A stretch of DNA of 64,000 bases from Gigaspora rosea (taxonomy: Eukaryota > Glomeromycota > Glomeromycetes > Diversisporales > Gigasporaceae), in assembly GCA_003550325.1 (NCBI GenBank), contig QKWP01000201.1:346133-410132 (forward strand). The letters are read 5' to 3'. This document shows, piece after piece, positions 55,618 through 64,000 of this stretch. Numbering within the stretch: the stretch's first letter is position 1; the number at the start of each line of letters is the position of its first letter. Under the pieces are notes generated by a model. It was not told the DNA's origin. It did no database searches and saw nothing but the letters and a program-made list of their open reading frames with translations. The translations under genes were made by a program, and so were the position numbers.

Positions 55618-56899
55618 ATGACAATCATAGGTTGCCAATCTTGTTTCTCGTAGTACTTGACAAGACGATCACTATTGTAGTGCTGCTTCAATGTTTTTCC
55701 ATCCATTGTACACAGTTTATAGGCGCCATTATTCAATTTTTCCTTAACAATAAATGGTCCTATTCTTTTTTTTTCAAATTTTGCAGAGCGAGAGGCTTCT
55801 ATGTCTTTTCTTTGTACCCAAACTTTGTCACCAATTTCAAATTCTTCTTTTTGTATTCTTGAGTCAAATCTAACTTTCTGTTTCTTTTGGGATTTAATTG
55901 TATTCTCTCTGGAAGCATTATGTTGGTATGGAAATTCTTCTATTAATTCAAAGGCTCTTTGTAATATACTGTCTTCTAATGATATTTCTTTATCTGAGTC
56001 AGCTGGGTCTATGGGAATAACAGTTTCAATGGGTAGGATAGCTTGTCTACCATATACTAAGTGGAAAAGGGTATATCCAGTGGTTGCATGTCTTTTGGTA
56101 CTATATGCAAACAGTACAGCAGATATGTTCAGGTCCCAATCTTCAATATTTTCTGTGACTTTTGCAAGAGAATTGCAAAGTGTTCTATTTAATCTTTCAA
56201 CATTCCATTGGTCTGGGGGTGATAAGGTGAGGAGAATATGTGTCTTATTAAAAACTTTTCACACAATATTCTAACAACTTCACTAGTGAAATTCTTTCCA
56301 TTATCAGAAAGAATAATCTTGGGGACTCCATGTCTGCAAACAATTTCTTCAAAAATGAATTTTGCGAGGGTTTCTGCACCTGCATCTGGTACAGCTTTTG
56401 CTTCAGGCCAGTGAGTAAGATAGTCAGTTGCAACAATAATGTAGCGATTGATGTGAGCAGTTATTGGTAAAGGTCCTACTAGGTCTATGCCTATTCGTTC
56501 AAAGGCTCTTCCAACTTGGATAGGGTAAAGAGGTTCTTTTCTTTTACTTTTGCCTCGTTTTTGGCAGACTTCACATGAGCGAACATAATTTTGAACATCT
56601 TTGTACATTTGGTCCCAATAGTAGCGTTCAGATATTTTATAATACATAGCATCAGTTCCTAAATGTCCAGTGGTAGGATGACTATGCATCATGTACAAAA
56701 TTGGTTCAACTTCATTCCATTTATTTACTCTAATAGGTTTGTCTAGGTCTTTTCTATTCTTTTTATATAATAATTTGTCTTTTACTTTATAATGTCTAGA
56801 TTGATTAATAATTGTCCATTTTTTATTGTCCGTTAAATTAGAGGGGAGTGTGTCTGTTTCTAGATATTTTATTAAATTTTGGTATTGGTCCAAATTCAT
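55618..56899 (-). pseudogene. Gypsy integrase
   Basis: Integrates the cDNA copy. An HHCC zinc-binding region with HSHPTTGHLG and CEVCQKRGK is followed by the catalytic core, with aspartates in GIDLVGPLP and LSDNGKNF. The third acidic residue comes after YHPQTNGM, where one base is missing at about 56197. In the corrected frame it reads VERLNRTL and continues through HATTGYT, YGRQAILPIE, IGDKVWVQRKDIE, FEKKRIGPFIVKEKL and DWQPMIVI to a stop near 55609. The core is therefore complete apart from one frameshift. Confidence 0.85.
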
Positions 56900-58415
56900 G
56901 TAACAGCAGTAGTAGAGGAGTGTGTCTGGGTCGGTATTCGAGAGAGGGCATCAACATTTGAATGGATTCTTCCAGGTTTATGTATGATAGTAAAATGGTA
57001 AGGTTGGAGTTTCATTATCCATCGTCCTTTTGGTTGTGAAGATTTTAACCATTTGAGAGCAGAGTGGTCAGTAACCAATGTGAAGTGACTTGTACCAAAA
57101 TATTTGTGAAAATGTTCAATGGCCCATACTATGGCAGCACATTCTAATTCAGTTGCTCCATAGTTTATTTCTTCTCTTTTTAGACTTTTACTAGCATAAG
57201 CAATTGGGTGTTCCTTTTATCATCCGATATTTGACTTAGAGTGGCTTCAAATCCGGTATAGGAAGCATCAGTGGCTAGAATGAATTCTCTTTTGTAGTCA
57301 GGGTATATTAGAATAGGGGCAGTAGTAAGTCTGTGCTTGAGTTCATCAAAGGCTTTTTGACATTGGTCATTCTATTCATAAGTATTGTCCTTATGTAGTA
57401 GTTGGTTGAGGGGATAGGCAATAGAGGAGAAGTGTTTTATAAACCGTCAGTAATATCCAGCAAGACCTAAGAATGAGCATAGCTGGGTAACACTTTTGGG
57501 AGGTTGAATTTTCTGAACAGCAATTATCTTGTCTGGGTCTGGAGAGATTCCTTGTTCTTCTATTATGTGTCCTAGGAAAGGTAGGCGTTTCATCCAAAAA
57601 TTACATTTCTCTATGTTTAACTTCAATCCTGCTTCACGTATCCTGGTAAATACTTCTTTTAGATGTTTAATATGGTCATCAAATGTTCATGAAAAGACAT
57701 TGGTATCATCCAGGTATACTACTACATATTTATAAGCTATGCTTTTGTAAACTTTATTCATAAGGCATTGGAAGGTAGCAGGGGCATTACATAATCCAAA
57801 GGGCATGACATTGAACTCATAGATTCCATATCTAGTAATGAAAGCAGTTTTCTCTCTATCTTCTGGGTGTACTTTTACTTGCCAGTATCCACTCATGAGG
57901 TCAAGGGTAGAAAAATAGATAGCTTCAGCAAATGAGTCAAGCATTTCATCTATTCGGGGTAGAGGGTATTGGTCCTTTTTGGTAACAATATTAAGTTTTC
58001 TATAATCTACACAAAATCTTTTCTTTCCATTTTTCTTTGTTACCAATACAACAGAAGAGGCCCAAGGGCTAGAGGACTCTTTTATTAACTTGTTATCCAA
58101 CATTTGTCATACCTCTTCATTAATAAAGGTTTGCTCAGTAAGAGGTACCATATAAGGTCGAGAACTGACAGGGGGTACGTCGTCAGTAAAGATTCTATGG
58201 GTTACTAGGTCAGTTCTACCTAGTTGGGTCATATTCTTTGCAAAGAGATCAGCAAATTCAAGAAGCAGTTGTCGAAATTGGGCTCCTTGGTGAGTAGTTA
58301 AGGGTCCTACTTTTGGTTTAATTTCCTGAGTCACAGTATAAATTTCTCGAATAATTCTGGGTCTAGAATTGTCTGTATCTTCGAGTAGTTTTTGATCTTG
58401 CTCAGGATGACTCAA
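56896..58415 (-). pseudogene. Gypsy reverse transcriptase and RNase H
   Basis: Copies the RNA into DNA. In order: an N-terminal lead PRIIREIYTVTQEIKPK; fingers and palm with KKNGKKRFCVDYRKLN, FSTLDLMSGYWQV, MPFGLCNAPATFQ and the YLDD active site in VVVYLDDTNVFS; thumb with FLGHIIEEQGISPDP; RNase H with ATDASYTG, ELECAAIVWA and VTDHSALKWL; connection HKPGRIHSNVDALSR. In-frame stops at 58107, 57687, 57447 and 57372, and a frame change near 57220. Residue context suggests Arg (CGA to TGA) and Trp (TGG to TAG) codons were lost. Confidence 0.85.
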
Positions 58416-59328
58416 AAATTTTGAGCATCACAATTATTAAGATTGGATACAGGAGCAGCAAAGGAAGAGGATTCGTTATACAAATCTCTTAGTAAATAGT
58501 GAAAGGTTTCAAAGTAACTAACTCGGGATTGTAGTTCTCTTATGGTTTGGTCCTGGTGTTCAAAGGTTTTAGCTTGTTCCTGCAGCAGAGCAATAATTTG
58601 GGCTTGTTGCCTAATCTGTTCCTGAAGGAGAGGGACTAGGTCAGTGGGTTCTAGAGTTGCTGATGCAGTTTTGATAGGTGCAACAACAGGTGATCCTGGG
58701 GTTGGAGAGGTTGGAGGAGACAGAACTTCTGGATCTGGAGGAGGGTGAAGTGCTTCATAACATTCCTCACAATAAGAGTCAAATTGTTCTAACTCGGTGT
58801 TCTTTTTGGCCATAATACATTCCTTACAAAGTCCAACAGTTCCTTGGAAATTTCTTTGTAAGTTTTCCATTGCTTTCCTTTGATCAAAGTCTGGATGACT
58901 AGTGTCAAAAGATTCTTCTTAAATTCTTTGGAGTGTCTCTTCTTCAGTTTCACTCAATTGTACTTGGGAGGCTCTCATAATAACATTGACTTCATTATAG
59001 GTGTAGTCCTGGTTGGATAGGTCAGCTATTTGGGGTTCAAGAGCATGAGTGAGGTCTTCATTACTTTCTCCAATCTGTATCTGGGCGAGTCGATAAATTC
59101 GGCTTTGGTTAAGGTCATATGCATGTCTGGCGTTTCTGGTAGATTCGGTATAGTGACGTACTCGAGTCCATAGGTTGTAGTTGGGATTCCATTCTACATC
59201 CTTGGCAGCTTTATATGCATACAAGCATCGAGGTTACAGAATCGGGTATCTTCTTGGATGGAGTCTAGTTTAATCATCTTGGATCTAATGTCTTGCTCTC
59301 TACAGAGCTTACATTCCGTTAGGGTTTC
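58412..59328 (-). pseudogene. Middle region of the Gypsy polyprotein
   Basis: Lies between the protease/zinc-knuckle block and reverse transcriptase. It reads ETLTECKLCREQDIRSKM, then (after a 1-base shift near 59225) YAYKAAKDVEWNPNYNLW, a TAA at 58919, then LCKECIMAKKN and YCEECYEAL (CxxC pairs) and a Gln-rich coiled-coil-like stretch LLQEQIRQQAQIIALLQEQ. It joins reverse transcriptase through a frame change in a T run near 58413. Function unknown; the CxxC pairs suggest more zinc binding. Confidence 0.65.
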
Positions 59329-61578
59329 TCAGCCTTTACCATTCATAAAGAATTCTATGCCTTGAGGGTCTTCTGGATCTAGGTCATGATGGAAATCAAT
59401 CCAACATCCTTTGCAAATAAAGGTCTGCTCAAAAGGCCTGATTTCTTCTGGTCTTTTGGGTACTTTGCATTTATAGCAATGGTTAACTCTAAAAGGAGAA
59501 AAATGGGGTAGCCGATTGGCATTTACGTCCTGAGGTTGACAACCACATTGGTATCTTTGGTTTTCTAATATCTGGGTCATTAGGGGGCAGTTGGCACCAA
59601 TGTATCCATATTCTCTACATTGATAACATAGGTTATCAGGGCAATCCTTATAAAGGTGGCCAGGTTGAGAGCAGGTTTTGCAGATATTTCTTTTGGGGGC
59701 TTGCTTAGAGCAGTATGCAGCAAGGTGTCCATAGTGATGGCAACAGTAACATTCATTGTTAGGACAGTCAGCATAAAGGTGGTTATAGGAGTAGCAGCGT
59801 CCGCATTTTTGTTTGGCAAAGGAGGTGCTGGGTCTGGATCTGTGAGTTACGGTTGTCCAATTAACATATTCTGTTTCTATTATATAGGCTTCTTTTGGAC
59901 GAAGGTATTCTTGTTCAAACTTTTCTAATTCTTTTTCATCGGTGATAGTGGGTTGGGCAGTTAAAGGTTGATCATGTTCATAGGTGGTAGGTACGTGAAT
60001 TCTCTTTTTATTCCACCTGAGGGTATAGGCTTTGTTTTTCCAACTATAGCTGGCATCTACTTTTTGCGACCAGTCATTTCCTAGAAGTAATGAGTAAGAG
60101 GTAGCATTCATTACTTCAACATCCATAGGGATGGTAGTTCCTTCAATTTCAATGGGTAGGTTTTTGATTATGCCTAAGGGTCGAACAGAGGCTCCAGTAG
60201 CAGAGACAATAAGACTAGAGGAAGGTGCTTCTATTTTTAATCCAAGTTCTCTTACAACTTGGTTAGAAATCATACTAACAGCAGCACCACTGTCAATTAC
60301 AGCATGATAGAGCTTTCCATTAAGTTTGATATTACACTTAACAGTAGTGGTGTAGGTAGGTGTCTGGATCTGTGGAGTATTGGATTCTTCAATCAAAAGG
60401 TTAGAGAGCAATTCTGATAGTTTCATTAGCCAAGAAGGCTTCAAATTGTTCGTAGGTGTAATCATTTGCAGTTTCCAAGGTATAAACATCACGAGAATAG
60501 GGTGTAGAGGAGTGGTTTCTGGACCTGGATCGGTTTGATGAGCGATAGTTCCTACTATCTCTATGTCTATCACGTGATTGACTTCAGCTTCTGGATCAGT
60601 TATATCCAGAGCGGTTATAATTTCTATCCCTGGATTGGCTTCTGTTTCTGTATCTGGATCTGTCATAGGATCGATTATTTCTGGAGGAGTAGTTACTGCT
60701 TCTGCCTCGAGATTGGTATCCTTGGTAATCATTTTTATTATCCTGGTACCGAGTATAACAGTTTCTAATAAAATGTCCTTTTTGACCACAATAATAGATG
60801 TGGCATTTCCAGTGCTAGATTGAGGTCGTTCCTTACTTTGGTCAGTATAGTAGGCAGGAGTAGGAGTAGGAGGAGCAGCTTGTTTTTCAGCAAGATTTAT
60901 GCTAAGCTTGGCAATTTGTTCGGTAAGACGTTCAATAGCTTGGTTGGCATCATTGGTATTTTGTACAGAGGCCATTATTCGACCAGTTTCCCATTTTCTT
61001 GCTTCAGTGATAGCATCATCCAATTCAGCAGGTTCGGCAGCTTGGACATTCATGGCGTATTCAGGTCGTAGTCCCTGAATAAAGAACTGGATCATGACGG
61101 GTTCAGAAAAAGCACCAGTGGGATCCACTCGTCCTTTGAGACGTTTAAAATGGCTAATATAGGTATCAACTGTATCTGTGCCTTGTTTAATTTTGAATAA
61201 TTGTTTTTGCCAAGTTGCTTTTTGTTTAGTGGTACTAAACTTTTCTCTAAAGAGATGGGTGAAACTATAGACATGTACGCTATCAACTTCTCGGTCATGT
61301 TGATGATGCCAAAAATGAGTAGGGGCATTTTCAAAACTTGCAAGCCATTCTTGAGCATTATACTTCATGTAAGCACAGGCGAGTTCTAATTGTCGAGCAG
61401 GACTCTAGTGGTTAACCTTAGCGGCTCTTTCGAATTCTTCTAGCCATGTTACAGTGTCTTGGGTTCCGTCACCTCGATAAAAGTCAATTTTAAGGAGTGA
61501 TTTTTCACCACCTCGTCCAAGAGCATTGGCAAGAGTAGTCATTGCTTCAGCAGCGGCAGTTAAAGCTTCTTCAGCCAT
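59329..61578 (-). pseudogene. Gypsy Gag, protease and zinc knuckles
   Basis: Begins at ATG 61578 (MAEEALTAAAEAMTTLANAL), the likely Gag start. Gag capsid motifs follow (WLASFENAPTHFW ... FREKFSTTKQKATWQKQL ... YISHFKRLKG ... FIQGLRPEY). A TAG at 61405 interrupts the frame where a Trp is expected. The aspartic protease has AVIDSGAAVSMIS and LLLGNDW. After the protease come three clear CCHC knuckles (CGRCYSYNHLYADC, CYCCHHYGHLAAYC, CKTCSQPGHLYKDC) and a fourth with Tyr for His (CYQCREYGYIGANC). Knuckles usually lie before the protease in Gag, so this order is unusual. The frame ends in a TGA at 59329 and continues beyond it. Confidence 0.85.
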
Positions 61579-61640
61579 GTTTCTTTCAGGTTCTGGTTCT
61601 TCTATAGTTGCTTCTGATTCAGGTTCTGAGTGTGCTTCCA

Positions 61641-62716
61641 AGGCTGTAAACACCTGATGCTTTAGTATATGGTTGGCCCATCAAAACTTCAGGAGCTATA
61701 TACGGTAGAATTCCACAAATTTTTCCATCTTTTACTTTTCTAGCAAGTCCAAGATTGGTGATATATGCGTTTTTGCAATCATCTTGCAAAATATTTCCAC
61801 TGTGTAAGTCTCTGTGAACAAGTTCCTGAGAATGTATCGACTCAAGATCAGAAGCTATACTACACAAGAGACTTAATTTGCTTTCCCATTCCAATTGTGA
61901 TACTTGTACAAGGTTTTGTCGTAATGAGCCATTTAATGCATAATCCATAACAATAATATAATCACCATAATTATTTCTTGACACTCCATAACATTCCAAG
62001 AACAAAGGATTCTCATAACCAATTTCACAGTAATTTTTCAATTCCCGAATAAATTCTTGCAAATTTTCGTTTGAATCACGAATCACTTTAAGTGCACCAC
62101 AATACCATGTACTATTAATTTTATCACACCAACACGCATAATATACAGTTGCAAATCCACCTTTTCCAATTTCCCAGATATCTTTGAACTCATTATAATC
62201 AATCCAAGATAATTTAAATCTCTCATCGTCTAATATTCTCTTAAGTTCAGGATTGATATGATTGGGTGATTTATTAGTTTTCAAATTGTTTCTATATTTT
62301 CTGAACCAAAAACTTGCCTTCTGCATATTTTTCTTTGTACCGATATCATTCCGATAACATCTAGCGACATTATTCATTGCTCCTATCTCACTCATATTAG
62401 CAGATTTTTTATAATATTCAAATGCTTTATTATAATCTTGATCAATCCCATCACCAATTTCATAATATCCACCAACATTACTCATCCCAATGGCATAACC
62501 TAAATCAGCAGATTTCTTGCAATATTCAAATGCTTTCTGGTAATTTTTTTCTACTCCAATTCCGTAATAATAACAAAGATTAACTTCATTCATCGCAACT
62601 GGACTTCCTAATTCAGCAGCTTTCATGTAATATTCAAAAGCTTTCTTTTCGTCTTTCTTAACACCAATACCATGTTGATAATTGTGACCAAGATCATAAA
62701 GCTGGTTAGCGTCCAT
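61641..62716 (-). pseudogene. Sel1 - protein kinase, 3'-truncated at a retrotransposon
   Basis: One long exon. Four Sel1 repeats come first (HNYQHGIGVKKDEKKAFEYY ... YGIGVEKNYQKAFEYCKKSA ... EIGDGIDQDYNKAFEYYKKS ... NDIGTKKNMQKASFWFRKY). The kinase follows: WIDYNEF, glycine loop GKGGFATVYYACW, GALKVI lysine, HRDLHSGN catalytic loop, ITNLGLAR where DFG Asp is Asn, PYIAPEVL, and KASGVYS, where it stops matching. From about 61640 the sequence is Gypsy Gag in another frame, so the C-lobe is missing. Start: ATG 62716 (MDANQLYDLGHNY). With Asn for the metal-binding Asp it was probably a pseudokinase even before truncation. Confidence 0.8.
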
Positions 62717-62867
62717 TTTTTTCAAAGAAGGAAAAAATTTATGCTCTAAACAAAAAAAAATATTAAATGTCTGAGCATAACGGAGGACATTTAATGGTTG
62801 GTCAAAGTGATACAGAAGTTACATTAGTTTAATTAGCTGTAATTAGTTGCCTATATTGGTGTGTTTA

Positions 62868-62893
62868 TCAGATACGTACGTACGTACATATTT
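62868..62893. repeat. ACGT tetranucleotide microsatellite
   Basis: ATACGTACGTACGTACAT, a self-complementary short repeat upstream of the Sel1-kinase gene. Confidence 0.8.
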
Positions 62894-64000
62894 GTATTTT
62901 AGTGTAACAAAACCAAAGTTTTACTAATGAAGTCGTTAAACAAAAAAAACATCCAACAGATAATTCAGTTGGATCGATTCTGTTGTATTTCAACTGGAAT
63001 TTTAGAGATTGCCCCGTAAAAATCTATAACAGGATAATAATCTTATTGATGACAGCGGGATTGTCACAATAATAGTTACATCATATTCTTGCTATAATTA
63101 ACTAGTCAATAATTTTGTTTTCCTTATCCTCAAATTTTATTATAAGTGATAAAAATTGGTGTCTAATACGCTGTCGTTTAATTCTCTGAAAATTAACCCG
63201 ACATCACATAGGACTATGATTAGCACATGATTAGGTGATTATTTATAAACAACAGCTATAAACAATAATATTATTCAAGATGGTTTAAATAAGGTTGAGA
63301 TAATATATGTTTACCAAATTGTTAGTAGAAAATTAGGAAAAAATTTTTAATAAAATATCTTTTTAAAAAAAAGGTCAAACTGTTCGACAATCATAGAATT
63401 TTAAATTCAAAAAAAAAAAATCTTTTTTCTAAGCTTTTAGTAAAAAATCTCAACATTGTAAAAATTTAAAATGGCTCGAAAATTCGAAAATAAACTAGGA
63501 AATTACTGAGATCTTCGTTAAATTTTTATACGGTTTAATTTTTAATTATGAAGTTATCATTGATAAAGACAACATTTTGAATTTTGTAATCTGTATGTAG
63601 AATTTTAAATATCTTTAAATTAGTAAGTAACTCCTGTTTCGATTATAGAAAACCTCTTAGTAAAATAAATGCATTTGCTGAGATAGCACACATTTGTCAA
63701 ATTTTTAAATTAAAACTCTAGCGTGTTTACAATCTCACGATCTTCTCAACAACATATTTTTATTGGCAATACGATAATATAGCTTAGAGGTCTGATCCGG
63801 TCAAAAAAATGGCAATTCGGATATTCATTTGATCGATCATCTTATATCCGAATAACCGATAAAAAATCCAAATAAATATCGGATATATTCGATAATATTC
63901 GATGAAATTCGATCAACGTACGACATACTTCTTTAGCAGTTAGTTACGTACATATGTACAGTACGCGCATATTTTATTTTCGACTTGTTGGAATTGCTAA
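62894..64000. other. AT-rich stretch, no gene seen
   Basis: No supported gene. Near 63810-63915 the wording CGGATATTC / ATATCCGAATA / ATATCGGATATATTCG repeats in both orientations, like the subterminal part of another inverted-repeat element whose far end would lie beyond the window. Confidence 0.4.

Noticed and set aside
60535..61071. Plus-strand ORFs opposite the Gypsy Gag
   Set aside because: Antisense shadows of a well-supported coding strand.

Overview
The window is a very AT-rich, gene-poor, repeat-dense piece of a eukaryotic genome. Several things point to an arbuscular mycorrhizal fungus (Glomeromycotina, for example Rhizophagus or a relative): tyrosine-kinase-like (TKL) kinases with HRDLHSGN-type catalytic loops, Sel1 repeat proteins and Sel1-kinase fusions, an Hsp70-like ATPase fragment opening IDFGTTYS, short fungal-size introns, and a large load of decayed transposons. 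No rRNA gene, true tRNA gene, CRISPR array or bacterial operon is seen.

Layout. 1-8.3 kb holds a degenerate ~120-bp tandem array ending near a GC-rich hairpin, a 1.0-kb tRNA-headed retroelement with a 16-bp target duplication, an assembly gap inside a palindrome, and three nested or abutting inverted-repeat transposons. 8.3-11.8 kb is a Sel1-kinase gene whose two halves are separated by a tandem array in which nearly every unit reads as a short intron followed by 3 nt and a new splice donor. 12.07-23.07 kb is a hAT-type element (8-bp duplication TATAAAAT) containing a complete 9.6-kb Mutator-like element (9-bp duplication TTATTATTA). That Mutator element carries a broken transposase and about 20 tandem exon-plus-intron-like units.

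23-34 kb has a 499-bp palindromic mobile element, a Sel1 pseudogene split by a 1-kb hAT-type element, a second tandem array ending near the same kind of GC hairpin, a kinase pseudogene followed by a long decayed Sel1 array, and a tRNA-derived SINE. 34-45 kb has several hAT-type elements with exact 8-bp duplications, an Hsp70-like fragment and an apparently intact multi-exon kinase on the minus strand, a 9-bp minisatellite, and Tc1/mariner derivatives with nested insertions. 45.6-48.7 kb is a nearly intact piggyBac element sitting in a 9-bp minisatellite. 49-53.5 kb is mostly inverted-repeat elements, including a palindrome made of two palindromes. 53.6-61.6 kb is a decayed Ty3/Gypsy retrotransposon on the minus strand with a 3' LTR and no 5' LTR; its gag end abuts a truncated Sel1-kinase gene that reaches 62.7 kb.

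Two host-like genes look potentially functional: the Sel1-kinase at 8.3-11.8 kb and the kinase at 37.3-38.6 kb. TKL kinases and Sel1 proteins are generally signalling and scaffold proteins, so this is accessory sequence rather than a pathway cluster. The most unusual theme is the recurrence of tandem arrays built from intron-like units, at 0.3-1.5, 8.7-10.3, 16.9-21.5 and 27.2-28.3 kb. All exon, splice and duplication calls were made by eye from the sequence.
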